Below, in pieces: positions 33,890 to 43,322 of a DNA stretch of 64,000 bases (its first letter is position 1; the number at the start of each line of letters is the position of its first letter). Made by a program: the position numbers and the translations under genes. Origin of the DNA: Streptomyces sp. ISL-10 (GTDB lineage: Bacteria > Actinomycetota > Actinomycetes > Streptomycetales > Streptomycetaceae); assembly GCF_018614575.1 (NCBI RefSeq), contig NZ_JAGGOJ010000013.1, forward strand, positions 211,146 to 275,145, read 5' to 3'. Under the pieces are notes generated by a model, which was given only the letters and a program-made list of their open reading frames with translations, did not search any database and had not been told where the DNA came from.

Positions 33890-34650
33890 CGGGAGGGTGC
33901 GGGGCACGTACAACCTTGTCGTACACCAATGCGGGCCCGGGCTGGGTGCTGGTCGAGCAGGGCGCCCCCACGTACCAGGTGGAGGTGACACTGCCCGCCG
34001 GCACGAGGCCGGTGCACGTCCCCGCGCCGTGCGACCCCACCGAGAAGGCGGGGCGCTACAGGTGCGCCCACGGGGGCTGGGTGACCGCGGGCTTCAAGGC
34101 AGACCTCACGTTCACCCTGAAGGTCGACAAGCTGGTGCCCGGGGCCAGGGGCACGGTGGCGTTGACGGGTGAGCCGCGGCCGTTCGACAAAAACGCCGCG
34201 AATGACACGGCCGAGATCGTCGTCGAGGCGGCGGACGGGACGTCGGGCGGCGGATCGGCCACGGGCGGATCGGCCACGGGCGGCAGTGGCGCCAACGGCG
34301 GCAACGGCGGCTCCTAGTCGGGCGGCTCCGCGACGGGCGGCGCGGGCGGTTCCTCCACGGGCGGCAGCACCGGCTCGACCTCGGAGGGCGGTTCCACCTC
34401 GTCGACGGGCGGCAGCACCGGCTCGACCTCGGAGGGCGGTTCCACCTCGTCGACGGGCGGCAGCACCGGCTCGACCTCGGAGGGCGGTTCCACCTCGTCG
34501 ACGGGCGGCAGCACCGGATCGGCCACGACCGGCGGCAACCTGGCCTCCACCGGCTCCGGTTCGGCCCTGCCCGTCGCGGTCGGCGCGGCAGCGGCTGTGG
34601 TCGCGGGCGTCGTCGGCGCGATGCGCCGCCGCGCGGCCCGCACGCAGTAG
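33886..34650 (+). pseudogene. Broken sortase-anchored (LAxTG) surface protein gene
   Basis: The frame begins at the ABC exporter stop with no signal peptide, so the 5' end is missing. A secreted-type beta domain (TLSYTNAGPGWVLVEQGAPTYQVEV to NDTAEIVVEA) leads to a Gly/Ser/Thr linker. An in-frame TAG at 34315 interrupts it; the same frame then continues with three 16-residue repeats and ends in NLASTG, a hydrophobic helix and the tail MRRRAARTQ. LAxTG is the motif used by class E sortases in Streptomyces. Two separate lesions (lost 5' end, internal stop) make a functional product unlikely, unless translation is coupled and TAG is read through. Confidence 0.75.
34357..34517 (+). repeat. 48-bp tandem repeat, three perfect copies plus a partial
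   Basis: Units start with ACGGGCGGCAGCACCGGCTC at 34357, 34405, 34453 and (partial) 34501. Each encodes TGGSTGSTSEGGSTSS, the wall-spanning linker of the broken surface protein. Perfect identity points to recent copy-number change. Confidence 0.9.
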
Positions 34651-34788
34651 TCCGCGCGAGGCCCGACGCGGAGGTCCGCGCGGTCGCCGACGCGGCCAAC
34701 CGCGCGGGGCCCGACCCGGCGCATCGCAACCAATCCAGCCGTGTGTGCGTCGTACGCCTGTACGTAGCAGTGGCAGTGGGGAGCGGAC

Positions 34789-35208
34789 GTGGTCGATCGG
34801 GTGGGGAACGGGAACAAGCATGCACGCCGGGCCGCCCGGGCACTGGCCCGTGCGCTCGCTGTGCTGACGGCCGCGTCCGCCCTGGCGCTGGCGGGCCCCG
34901 GCCTGGAGCGCGCGGAGGCGGCGGCGCCGTGCGCCGGGCGGCTGGCGAAGTCCGTCTCCTTCGCCACCGGGGAGCTGAGGGTCTACCAGAGCGGGCAGCA
35001 GGTCTGCGCCGTCACCCTCGCGAGGAGCCCCGGCCCCCGGCGGTCCATGTCCGTCTCGCTCCAGGTGCGCGGCCGCCATCCGGAGACGGACAGCGGGCGG
35101 TTCACCCGCCAGGCGGGTCCGGTCACCGTGCAGCCGCGTGGCCGCTGTGTGAAGGCCACCGGTTCGGTCTCCGGCACTTCCCGCTCGACCGGCTGGATCC
35201 TGTGCTGA
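34789..35208 (+). CDS. Small secreted cysteine-containing protein, 139 aa
   Basis: Unknown family. A basic start (HARRAARALARAL) and hydrophobic core ending ALAGPGLERAEAAA give a Sec signal peptide of ~46 residues. The mature ~93 residues have four cysteines (in PCAGR, QVCAV, GRCVK and the terminal ILC), enough for two disulfides, and beta-rich sequence. GTG start is supported by GGGGAG. It could be an inhibitor, binding protein or small toxin; nothing decides this. It sits between a broken surface protein and a secreted peptidase. Confidence 0.7.
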   Translation: MVDRVGNGNKHARRAARALARALAVLTAASALALAGPGLERAEAAAPCAGRLAKSVSFATGELRVYQSGQQVCAVTLARSPGPRRSMSVSLQVRGRHPETDSGRFTRQAGPVTVQPRGRCVKATGSVSGTSRSTGWILC

Positions 35209-35321
35209 GCGCTCCTGCGAAAGCTGACGCGTAGCCAACTGGGGGTGGCGGGCCTGCCTTTGGCCCGGCTAGGTTCACCGCGACCGTTTGATCTCAAGGG
35301 GAGATCTTCAGGGGAGGGTGA

Positions 35322-36749
35322 ATGTACAAGGCGCTCAGATGGCTGCTGTCGCTCGTGGTGCTCATAGGCACCGTGAGCGCGGCCGGAGCGACGGCCGGGG
35401 CGGCAACCGCCGCCGAGCCGACGGCCGGCACGGACATCAAGGACCGGGTCCTGGCGATTCCGGGTATGAGTCTCATCGAGGAGAAGCCGTACCCGGGTTA
35501 CCGGTTCTTCGTCCTCAACTACACACAGCCGGTCGACCACCGGCGCCCCGACAAGGGCACCTTCAAGCAGCGGATCACCCTGCTGCACAAGGACACCAGC
35601 CGCCCCACCGTCTTCTTCACCTCCGGCTACAACGTGTCCACCACGCCGCGCCGCAGTGAGCCGACGACCATCATCGACGGAAACCAGGTCTCCCTGGAGT
35701 ACCGCTTCTTCACGCCGTCGCGGCCCGCTCCCGCGGACTGGTCGAAGCTGGACATCTGGCAGGCCGCCAGCGACCAGCACCGGGTCTTCGCCGAGCTGAA
35801 GAAGATCTACACCAAGAAGTGGCTCTCCACCGGCGGCTCCAAGGGCGGCATGACCGCCACGTACTACGAGCGCCACTACCCGCGCGACATGGACGGTGTC
35901 GTCGCCTACGTCGCGCCCAACGACGTGGTCAACAAAGAGGACAGCGCGTACGACCGCTTCTTCGAGAACGTCGGCACCAAGGAGTGCCGCGACAGGCTGA
36001 ACGCGGTGCAGCGCGAGGCCCTGGTGCGCCGTGAGCCGCTGGAGGGCATGTACGAGACGTACGCGGCGGACAACAAGCTCACGTTCGACACCGTCGGCGG
36101 CCTGGACCGCGCCTTCGAGGCCGTCGTCCTCGACTACGTGTGGGCGTTCTGGCAGTACAGCCTGCTCGCCGACTGCGACACGATCCCGGCCGCGGCCACC
36201 GCCACGGACCAGCAGATCTGGGACAGCATCGACTCGATCTCGGGCTTCGCCGCCTACGCGGACCAGGGGCTTTCGACCTACACGCCGTACTACTACCAGG
36301 CGGGCACCGAGCTCGGTTCGCCCGACATCGAGCAGCCGCACCTGGACGGCCTGAGCCGCTACGGCTACCAGCCGCCGCGGAACTTCGTGCCGCGGGACAT
36401 CCCGATGCGGTTCAAGCCGTGGGTGATGAAGGACGTCGACCGCTGGGTGCGTCACCACGCCCACCGGATGATGTTCGTCAACGGCCAGAACGACCCGTGG
36501 AGCGCGGAGCCGTTCCGTCTCGGCAGCGGCGCGCGTGACAGCTATGTGTACACCGCGCCGGGCGCCAACCACGGTGCGAGCGTTGCCCGTCTCGCCGCCG
36601 ACGAGAAGGCGAAGGCCACCGCCACCATCCTGAAGTGGGCGGGCGTCGCCCCGGCCGCCGTCCAGGAGGACCCGGCGAAGGCGAGGCCGCTCGCCAAGGC
36701 GGACGCCGAGCTCGACAAGCGGGACATGGAGCGGACGCTTCGTCCGTGA
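35322..36749 (+). CDS. Secreted tripeptidyl aminopeptidase, S37 (PS-10) family, 475 aa
   Basis: Extracellular serine peptidase that releases short peptides from N-termini. Signal peptide at residues 1-30 (hydrophobic core, ATAAEP cleavage region). The alpha/beta-hydrolase core carries the nucleophile Ser173 in TGGSKGG; the acid and His are likely in NGQNDPW and APGANHG near the C-terminus. Length and overall pattern (YTQPVDHRRPDKGTFKQR early) fit S37 members such as the prolyl aminopeptidases of S. lividans and S. mobaraensis. ATG with a GGGGAGGG ribosome site. Monocistronic, ended by a strong hairpin. Confidence 0.88.
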   Translation: MYKALRWLLSLVVLIGTVSAAGATAGAATAAEPTAGTDIKDRVLAIPGMSLIEEKPYPGYRFFVLNYTQPVDHRRPDKGTFKQRITLLHKDTSRPTVFFTSGYNVSTTPRRSEPTTIIDGNQVSLEYRFFTPSRPAPADWSKLDIWQAASDQHRVFAELKKIYTKKWLSTGGSKGGMTATYYERHYPRDMDGVVAYVAPNDVVNKEDSAYDRFFENVGTKECRDRLNAVQREALVRREPLEGMYETYAADNKLTFDTVGGLDRAFEAVVLDYVWAFWQYSLLADCDTIPAAATATDQQIWDSIDSISGFAAYADQGLSTYTPYYYQAGTELGSPDIEQPHLDGLSRYGYQPPRNFVPRDIPMRFKPWVMKDVDRWVRHHAHRMMFVNGQNDPWSAEPFRLGSGARDSYVYTAPGANHGASVARLAADEKAKATATILKWAGVAPAAVQEDPAKARPLAKADAELDKRDMERTLRP

Positions 36750-36764
36750 CCTGAGCCCGCCCCT

Positions 36765-36798
36765 GGGGCTGTGTCCGCGGTACGGCGGACACAGCCCC
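36765..36798. terminator. Bidirectional hairpin terminator
   Basis: GGGGCTGTGTCCGC (36765-36778) pairs perfectly over 14 bp with GCGGACACAGCCCC (36785-36798) around a 6-nt loop. It lies between the converging peptidase and GH3 genes and can end both transcripts. Confidence 0.88.
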
Positions 36799-36806
36799 TT
36801 CGCGCG

Positions 36807-38624
36807 TCAGCCGTACGACAGCCCGTGCCCGATAGGGAACAGCACCCGCGCCGGGTCGTCGGCGCGCTGCACCGGGACCGGCAGCCTGCCCCGCGGTTCG
36901 GCCGCGCCGGCGATCACCCGGGCGGCGGCGCGCAGTTCGACGTCGGTCCACGAGTAGCTCGCGAGCGCCGCCTGCACCCCGCTCAGCCGGGCGATGTCGT
37001 ACGGATTGCGGATGGCGAGCGCGACGACCGGCACCCCCGTGGCGACCAGCCGGTCCACGAGCGTGCGCTGCGAACTGGTCGCCGACACGTTGTACGTGCC
37101 CACGACGACGACGTCCTTGCCCTGGGCTGCAGCCACCGCCTCGGCGATCCTCGCGTTGCTGGGGGCCGTGCCGGTGGACAGCACGCTCGTGACGAAACCC
37201 AGCTCGGTGAGGGCTCTCCCCAGCACGGACGTCGGTGGGCCCGTCGTGCCGCTGGGGGAGGCCGGGTCGGCGCCGACGACCAGCACGTTCGGGGTGCTGC
37301 GGCGGCTGAGCGGCAGCAGCCCGTCGGGATTGGTCAGCAGGGTGGTGGTGCCCTCGGCGATCCGGTCGGCGGCGGTCAGGTGCGGACCGGTGCCGACCGT
37401 GCGGTCCACGCCCGGGTGGGAGACGAACGGATCGCGGAACAGCCCGAGTTTCTCCTTCAGCAGCAGAATCCGCAGGATCGATTCCTCGATGCGGGTGACG
37501 CTGAGTTCACCGCTCCTGACCGCGCTCAGCACCCCGTGCCAGGCGACCGCCAGGTCCGGCGGGTTGAGCAGCTGGTCCACACCGGCGAGCAGGGCGAGCA
37601 CCGGCACCCGGTGGTCGCCGTACTTGTCCCGTACGCCCTGCATGTTGAGCGCGTCCGTGACCACGACGCCGTCGTAGCCGAGCTCCTCGCGCAGGATGCC
37701 GGTGAGGATCGGACGGGAGAGCGTGGCCGGGTCGTTGCTCGGGTCCAGTGCGGGGAACTGGATGTGCGCCGTCATGATCGAGTCGATCCCGGCGTCGATC
37801 GCCGCCCGGAAGGGCGGCGCGTCGATCCGCTCCCACTCCTCGCGGGTGTGGGTGATGACCGGGATGCCAGTGTGGCTGTCGACCGTGGTGTCCCCGTGGC
37901 CGGGGAAGTGCTTGGACGTCGCCGCGATGCCCGCCGCCTGGTAGCCCGTGACCTGGGCCGCGACCATACGGGCGACGGCGGCCGGGGCGGCGCCGAAGGA
38001 CCGTACGCCGATGACCGGGTTGGCCGGATTCACGTTCACGTCGGCGACGGGCGCGTAGTTCTGCACGATGCCCATCGCGGCGAGTTCGGCGCCCGCGATG
38101 TGCGCGGCGGTGCGGGCCGCGGAGCGTGAGCCGCCCGCCCCGAGCGCCATCGCGCCCGGCATGAGCGTGGCCGGCCTGCCGACGCGGGCCACGATGCCGT
38201 GCTCCTGGTCCGTGGAGATCAGCAGCGGCACGGGCGTGGGCTGGGCTAGGCCGGCACGCTGGATCCCGTTGGACAGGTCAGCGATCTGGTGCGGCTCACG
38301 GGTGTTGTGCGCCCAGGCGAAGTAGATGATGCCGCCGACGTGGTACGCGGCGACGAGTTCGGCGGCCGTGCGGACGCCGATCTCCTTGAGGTTGGCGTCG
38401 ATGTCGGCCTGGTCGGGCGCGGTGGCGGAGTGCCCGTAGACCCGCATCACGAAGAGCTGGCCGACCTTCTCCTCCAGGCTCATCCGGGAGATGAGGCGCT
38501 TGAGGCGGTCGCGGGTGCCGGCGGCAGTGGATGACGCGGCGGCGGGCGATGTGGTGGCGACCGCCCCGGCGGCGACGGCGGTCGCGGTGAGAAGGGTGCG
38601 TCTGGAGAGGCTCCGGTTGTGCAC
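36807..38624 (-). CDS. Tat-exported GH3 beta-N-acetylglucosaminidase-like enzyme, 605 aa
   Basis: The N-terminus has a twin-arginine signal (RSLSRRTLLTATAVAAG, then SPAAA). The GH3 barrel (about 40-390) holds the NagZ-type loop KHFPGHGDTTVDSHTG, whose Asp/His act as acid/base in GlcNAc-specific GH3 enzymes, and the nucleophile Asp in VVVTDALNMQGV. A C-terminal alpha/beta GH3_C domain follows (about 420-600). It probably removes GlcNAc from wall or chitin fragments outside the cell. GTG at 38624 follows GGAAGGA. It complements the GH20 gene at 5.3 kb, but no DasR site is seen here. Confidence 0.88.
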   Translation of the reverse strand: MHNRSLSRRTLLTATAVAAGAVATTSPAAASSTAAGTRDRLKRLISRMSLEEKVGQLFVMRVYGHSATAPDQADIDANLKEIGVRTAAELVAAYHVGGIIYFAWAHNTREPHQIADLSNGIQRAGLAQPTPVPLLISTDQEHGIVARVGRPATLMPGAMALGAGGSRSAARTAAHIAGAELAAMGIVQNYAPVADVNVNPANPVIGVRSFGAAPAAVARMVAAQVTGYQAAGIAATSKHFPGHGDTTVDSHTGIPVITHTREEWERIDAPPFRAAIDAGIDSIMTAHIQFPALDPSNDPATLSRPILTGILREELGYDGVVVTDALNMQGVRDKYGDHRVPVLALLAGVDQLLNPPDLAVAWHGVLSAVRSGELSVTRIEESILRILLLKEKLGLFRDPFVSHPGVDRTVGTGPHLTAADRIAEGTTTLLTNPDGLLPLSRRSTPNVLVVGADPASPSGTTGPPTSVLGRALTELGFVTSVLSTGTAPSNARIAEAVAAAQGKDVVVVGTYNVSATSSQRTLVDRLVATGVPVVALAIRNPYDIARLSGVQAALASYSWTDVELRAAARVIAGAAEPRGRLPVPVQRADDPARVLFPIGHGLSYG

Positions 38625-38829
38625 TGGTGCTCCTTCCGGCCTTGCAGAGCAGGGGAGTTGCACAAGGGGGGTTGAAGGAAACTGCCAAGGTGTCACGGAT
38701 ATCCGGAAAGTAACTGCCAGGTCAAGGCCCCGCGCAGAAACACCACGAATGGCCGCCCGCCGGGGCCCGTCGGCGGGCGGCCCGCCACGCCCGGACCGTG
38801 CAGCGCGTCGGCGTCGACCGGTGACGTCG

Positions 38830-39300
38830 ATGAGCGCATGACGGCGCCGGCCCGTCACGTCCATGAGCATGCTCGCGGTGAGATCCGGCCGACCTTTGAG
38901 GTCGCCGACCTGCGCCGTGACCGCCACCGGCCGCCCCTCGCCGTCCAGATGGGCCGTGCGGAAGCCGAACAGCCCGCCTCCGACACCAGCCCCCGCGGCG
39001 GCGTCAGCCGCATCCGCTCGGTGCCGTCCGCTTCCAACGCCACCGCGTTGTCGGTCGCCGTGAAGGCCGATCCGTCCGGCGAGTACGGCGACGGCCGTGC
39101 GAGATCACCGTGTTGAACCCTCGCCGGGCCGCGCGCCGCGACAGACGCCAAAGACGTCGTCGTCGAAGTCGGTTCCCGCACCGTCCGCGCGGTAGGACCA
39201 GGTGCACCGCCGGACCGAGCGGCCCGCAGCGGTCGGGTCCGGCCCTTCGGCCGCCCCGGATCGTCGAAGCTGTCGGCGAGGAGAGCCCGTCGAGCCCGGT
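38830..39300 (-). pseudogene. Unidentified decayed coding region
   Basis: The 0.8 kb between the GH3 and LysR genes has no intact gene. On the minus strand, coding-like protein sequence appears in two frames in succession: SPDGSAFTATDNAVALEADG (about 39080-39020) then, one frame over, FRTAHLDGEGRPVAVTAQVG and DLKGRPDLTASMLMDV (about 38980-38870). A third frame upstream carries GLIVLACDYPTGTGLDGLSS (about 39340-39280). This reads as an old gene with several frameshifts. The family is not recognised. Confidence 0.4.
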
Positions 39301-39429
39301 GCCGGTTGGGTAGTCGCAGGCCAAGACGATCAACCCGGTGTGCGCGAGCCGCCGATGAAGACGATCACCTCGCAGTGGGGAGCCGCCGGCGAAGAGCACC
39401 CGGTGTGCGCCGGCCGCCGGCGAAGACCG

Positions 39430-40377
39430 TCATCCGATGACTTCGCGACCGTCCTCGGTGACCTGTTCACCCTGGTCGGCGACCTCCGGCCACAACCGCT
39501 TCAGCGTGCGGACCGTCTCCCTGATCGCCGGCCGCCTGGCCGCCCCCGTACGCCACAGCGCCCGCAGCCGCCGGCTCGGCGCCGGATCCAGTCCTACGAC
39601 CGTGACCCGCGGCGGCAGCGGGCCGCGCCCCAGCCGGGGGACCAGTGCGATGCCGAGCCCGGCGGAGACCAGGGCGGCCTGGGTGTGGTACTCCTCGGCC
39701 TGATGGGCGATCAGCGGCTCGTGGCCCGCCGCACGCAGCGTGCGCATCAGCCAGTCGTGGCAGACCGTGCCGGGAGGCTGTGTGATCCACCGTTCGCCGC
39801 CGAGCTGCTCCCGCCGCAGGGACTTCTCGCCGGCCATCGGATGGTCCGCCGGAACCAGCACGTCGCACAGGTCGTCGCCGATGACGGCCTGCTCCACACC
39901 GGGCGGGGTCGGCATCGGCGCGATGTCCCAGTCGTGCGCCACGGCCAGGTCGATCGCGCCGCGGGCGACGAGGTCGATCGACAGATGCGGATCGATCTCC
40001 TGGAGGCGGGCGTCCAGGGAGGGGTGGCGGCGCGCGAGATCGGCGAGCACGAGCGGCATCAGACCACGGGCGGCGGTAGCGAAACACGCGACGGCGAGCC
40101 GGCCGGACGGCTCACCGCGCCGCTCCTCGAGGCGCACCTCCGCCTCCTCGACCATGGACAGCAACCGCTGTGCCACGTCAGCCAGTTGCTGTGCCTCGTC
40201 GGTGAGCCGAACGCCGCGGCCCTGCCGCTCCAGCAGCGTCGTACGGGTCTCCCGCTCCAGCTTGGCGATCTGCTGGGAGACCGCCGACGGCGTGTAGCCG
40301 AGCGCGGCGGCAGCGGCGCCGACCGTGCCGTGGACGGAGACGGCGTGCAGGGCACGCAGCCGGCCGAGATCGAGCAC
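39430..40377 (-). CDS. LysR-family transcriptional regulator, 315 aa
   Basis: N-terminal winged HTH (about 1-60: LGRLRALHAVSVHGTVGAAAAALGYTPSAVSQQIAKLER) and a periplasmic-binding-like effector domain (about 80-290). GTG at 40377 is preferred since GAAAGGA lies 7 bases upstream; an ATG at 40407 would add ten residues. It is divergent from the EamA exporter gene with about 75 bp between starts, the classic LysR arrangement, and probably controls that gene. Effector unknown. Confidence 0.9.
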   Translation of the reverse strand: MLDLGRLRALHAVSVHGTVGAAAAALGYTPSAVSQQIAKLERETRTTLLERQGRGVRLTDEAQQLADVAQRLLSMVEEAEVRLEERRGEPSGRLAVACFATAARGLMPLVLADLARRHPSLDARLQEIDPHLSIDLVARGAIDLAVAHDWDIAPMPTPPGVEQAVIGDDLCDVLVPADHPMAGEKSLRREQLGGERWITQPPGTVCHDWLMRTLRAAGHEPLIAHQAEEYHTQAALVSAGLGIALVPRLGRGPLPPRVTVVGLDPAPSRRLRALWRTGAARRPAIRETVRTLKRLWPEVADQGEQVTEDGREVIG

Positions 40378-40454
40378 GTTCGCATCCTTTCGTAAGTAGT
40401 GCTTCATCCAACCATGAAGAATTTCGCGCTAGTCCTAAATGGTCCCTGAAGGTG

Positions 40455-41399
40455 ATGCTCGATGCCATGCCTCCCGCTCGTGTCATGCCACCCGCCCACA
40501 TCGCCCTCGCGGCACTCGTCGCCGCCGTCTGGGGCGTCAACTTCGTCGTCATCGAGATCGGCCTCGGCCACTTCCCGCCGCTGCTCTTCTCCGCCCTGCG
40601 TTTCCTCGCGGCGGCCTTGCCCGCGGTCTTCTTCGTCGGTCGCCCGAAGGTTGCCTGGAAGTGGATCGTCGGGGTGGGACTGGTGCTGGGCGTCGCCAAG
40701 TTCGGCCTGCTCTTCACGGGCATGGACCAGGGCGCGCCCGCCGGACTGTCCTCGCTGATCCTCCAGATCCAGGCCGTCTTCACCGCCCTGTTCGCATTCG
40801 TGGCCCTCGGCGAACGGCCGGGCCCGGTACGGACCCTCGGCATGACCGTGGCCCTCGCCGGCATCGCGGTCGCGGCCGTCGACGAAGGCACGTCGGGCCC
40901 GCTGGTGGGCTTCCTGCTGTGCATCGCCGCCGCGGCCTGCTGGGGCGTCTCCAACATCATGACCCGCAAGGCGTCCCCGCCCGACGCCCTGAACTTCATA
41001 GTGTGGGTGAGCCTCGTCCCGATCCTCCCGCTGCTCGGCCTGTCCCTGCTCACGGAGGGTGTGGACCGCGACATGGCGGCCCTTCGCTCGCTGGACTGGA
41101 CGGGTGCCGGCGTCGTGATCTACGTCGCCTGGATCACCACGATCTTCGGTTTCGGCGCATGGGGGTTCCTGATGCGCCATCATCCGGCGTCCTCGGTGGC
41201 TCCGTTCTCCCTGCTGGTCCCGGTGTTCGGCATGTCGTCTGCGGCCCTGTTCCTCGACGAGTCCATCAGCCCCCTGCGCTGGTGTGCGGCGGCGCTGCTG
41301 GTGGGCGGCGTGGCGCTGACGTCGTTGTCCGGCGGCCGCAAGGCCGGGCCGGTGAGCCCGCAGGCGGACGCGGAGCCGGTCGCGGCCGGTCGGAAGTGA
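40455..41399 (+). CDS. EamA/DMT-superfamily exporter, 314 aa
   Basis: Ten predicted membrane helices in two EamA halves (about 15-145 and 155-290): AALVAAVWGVNFVVIEIGLGHFPPLLFSALRF is the typical start, and FLMRHHPASSVAPFSLLVPVFGMSSAALFLDE the typical end. The second half closes with GGVALTSL. Such proteins often export amino acids or metabolites (YdcZ/RhaT relatives). Several start codons fit (GTG 40452, ATG 40455, ATG 40467); the choice is uncertain. Likely regulated by the divergent LysR protein. Confidence 0.88.
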   Translation: MLDAMPPARVMPPAHIALAALVAAVWGVNFVVIEIGLGHFPPLLFSALRFLAAALPAVFFVGRPKVAWKWIVGVGLVLGVAKFGLLFTGMDQGAPAGLSSLILQIQAVFTALFAFVALGERPGPVRTLGMTVALAGIAVAAVDEGTSGPLVGFLLCIAAAACWGVSNIMTRKASPPDALNFIVWVSLVPILPLLGLSLLTEGVDRDMAALRSLDWTGAGVVIYVAWITTIFGFGAWGFLMRHHPASSVAPFSLLVPVFGMSSAALFLDESISPLRWCAAALLVGGVALTSLSGGRKAGPVSPQADAEPVAAGRK

Positions 41400-41442
41400 G
41401 GTTCTAAGGTATTTCCTTCGGCTGACCAACGGGGAGTACATC

Positions 41443-42156
41443 GTGTCCACGCCGCCGCCCTACCAGCAGGGCTTCGCCCAACAGGGCACCGCCGCCCAGC
41501 ATCTCTACCAGGCGCACACCGGAGCGGGTCCGCACGGCGAGACACCGTGCCAGGTGTGCGGATCGCTGCCCGCCGTGCGCGCGGTCGTCCGCGGGCACCA
41601 AGGCCTCTTCCTGATCATGCGGTTCCTCAAGCGCGAGGGCGTCTTCTGCCGGTTGTGCGGCACCGCGGCCTACCGGCAGATGACCGCCGACACTCTGTGG
41701 CAGGGCTGGTGGGGCTTCCTCTCCCTCTTCATCACCCCGATCACCGTCCTGACCAACCTCGGTCCGCGCGCCCGGTTCCGCCGGCTGGCGCAGCCCCACG
41801 GTGGCTGGCGCCCGCCCCTGGATCCGGGCAAGCGGGTGCTCGCCCGCCCCCCGGCCCTGGTGATCCTGGTCCCGATAGTGCTCTCGGCCTGCGTGATCGC
41901 CTTCGGCATCACCCGTGCCGCGTTCTTCGACGACGGCGCCGACCGGCCGGCGATCGGTGTCGGGGACTGCGTGCGCAACCTGAGCACGTGGCCGGAGCAG
42001 AACATCCAGCCGGTCGACTGCGGTTCACCGCTGGCGCAGTACCGCACGGCGAAGATTGAGGACTGCACGGGCGACGCGTACCTGATGCGCCTCGATGACG
42101 CCCCGGACGCGGTGGCCATGTGCCTGCGGCCCGTCCGGGAACCGGTGACGTGGTGA
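41443..42156 (+). CDS. Membrane protein with N-terminal Cys pairs, 237 aa
   Basis: Unknown function. The N-terminus is Gln/Pro-rich, then two CxxC pairs (CQVCGS about residue 36, CRLCGT about residue 69) that could bind zinc. A hydrophobic span near 92-105 and a clear membrane helix at about 145-167 (ALVILVPIVLSACVIAFGIT) follow, then an outside domain with paired cysteines (VGDC, VDCGS, EDCTG, AMCLR) as in LppU/septum-formation-like proteins. GTG start with GGGGAG upstream. The stop overlaps the next gene by 4 bp (GTGA). Confidence 0.7.
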   Translation: MSTPPPYQQGFAQQGTAAQHLYQAHTGAGPHGETPCQVCGSLPAVRAVVRGHQGLFLIMRFLKREGVFCRLCGTAAYRQMTADTLWQGWWGFLSLFITPITVLTNLGPRARFRRLAQPHGGWRPPLDPGKRVLARPPALVILVPIVLSACVIAFGITRAAFFDDGADRPAIGVGDCVRNLSTWPEQNIQPVDCGSPLAQYRTAKIEDCTGDAYLMRLDDAPDAVAMCLRPVREPVTW

Positions 42157-43322
42157 CGGCAGGAACGACACCGGGCGGATGGCTGGCGCCGACGGACGTC
42201 GAGCGGAAGCTGTACGAGGCGAAGATGCGGGGCGACTGGGCCGCGTTCTTCGACGTGCTCGCGGGGACGTACCTCTACTGGCCCGTTCCCCGTGCGGAGG
42301 CGGAGGCCGGCAGGACACCCCACTTCCCCTTCCACAGCCCGGTGACGGGCACCTGGTGCTTCGCCTACTACACCGAGGGCGTCCTGCCGGTGCCGCAGCC
42401 CGACCCCGTGTTCGCACACCGCTCCTTCGCGTACGTGGTGCGCACCTGGGGCAACGACAACCGCTGGCTCGCCATCAACCCGGGCACCCCGGGCGAGGCG
42501 TACTTCCCCGCTACCCCGCAGACGCTCCACCTGTGGCGGCAGCACACGGAGCGCACGTCACCGGCCGAGTGCGGCACACTCCGGACCCTGCGGGTGGGCG
42601 GACCACTCCAGGGAGCGGTCGCGCACGGACTGGGCTGCGGTGCCCTGTTCGCCGTGAAGAACGGCGAACTGTGGAATGCCCTGGCCTTTCACGGTCCGGG
42701 CCTCGTCGACGAGCGGAGCTCGCTGGAGAAGTGGTGGGGAGTGAAGAGCCCCGAGGAGTGGAGGGAGACCCTGCACTGTCTGACGAACGCGGAATACGTC
42801 AACCGCGTCTGGGAGTTCGTCCTGTCCATCCGCCAGACGCTGGCGCGGCAGTACGGCGGGACGGTCGAGACCGCCACCTGGCGGGACGCCGCGGCCCATG
42901 TCATGCGCCGCAACGCGGAACCTGAGCCGGTGCCCGAATCCGCGATCAACGGCGTGCAGCAGCTGATCGGCCGCATCACCCGCTACGAGGCCCGCTTCCG
43001 CGCGGACGGCCTGCTGCCGGAGGGCCGCCATGTCCGCTCCGTCCTGGCCTGGGACTACGGCCGGGCGGTCAGCATGGCCCGGTGGGGGGTGGCCGCCCGC
43101 TTCGGCGACGTGCCGGAGGCGGAACGGGCTGTCCTCCGCGCCGGTGAGGCTGCCCGCGTCGCGTACCGCTCCTGGACGGACTTCGGCGCCGGGTTCGTGC
43201 TGGGCAGGTGTCTCCACTTCGACGAGGAGGAGTTCGGCCCGTGGTACACGGAGGTCGCGGAGGCCCACAAGATCCTCACCTCCGACCCGGAAAGCCCCTG
43301 GCTCACGATTCCGTGGCGATAG
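42153..43322 (+). CDS. DUF1266-containing protein, 389 aa
   Basis: Two parts: an N-terminal SseB-like/enhanced-serine region (about 10-125: ERKLYEAKMRGDWAAFFDVL, RSFAYVVRTWG) and a C-terminal DUF1266 domain (about 205-380: WWGVKSPEEWRETLHCL, VLAWDYGRAVSMARWGVAARFGDV, SWTDFGAGFVLGR). DUF1266 proteins are of unknown function and often sit near secretion or toxin genes. GTG at 42153 overlaps the preceding stop, so it is coupled to the membrane protein. Its 3' end overlaps the convergent DUF6058 gene by 20 bp. Confidence 0.78.
   Translation: MTAGTTPGGWLAPTDVERKLYEAKMRGDWAAFFDVLAGTYLYWPVPRAEAEAGRTPHFPFHSPVTGTWCFAYYTEGVLPVPQPDPVFAHRSFAYVVRTWGNDNRWLAINPGTPGEAYFPATPQTLHLWRQHTERTSPAECGTLRTLRVGGPLQGAVAHGLGCGALFAVKNGELWNALAFHGPGLVDERSSLEKWWGVKSPEEWRETLHCLTNAEYVNRVWEFVLSIRQTLARQYGGTVETATWRDAAAHVMRRNAEPEPVPESAINGVQQLIGRITRYEARFRADGLLPEGRHVRSVLAWDYGRAVSMARWGVAARFGDVPEAERAVLRAGEAARVAYRSWTDFGAGFVLGRCLHFDEEEFGPWYTEVAEAHKILTSDPESPWLTIPWR

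Noticed and set aside
29375..33991. Very long minus-strand open frame opposite the ABC exporter
   Set aside because: Antisense of the exporter; repetitive His/Gly/Asp/Val/Arg composition and no domains.
34314..34967. Minus-strand frame with EVEPVLPPVDEVEPPS repeats
   Set aside because: It is the complement of the Gly/Ser/Thr repeats of the surface-protein remnant, which has the LAxTG anchor and so the true sense.
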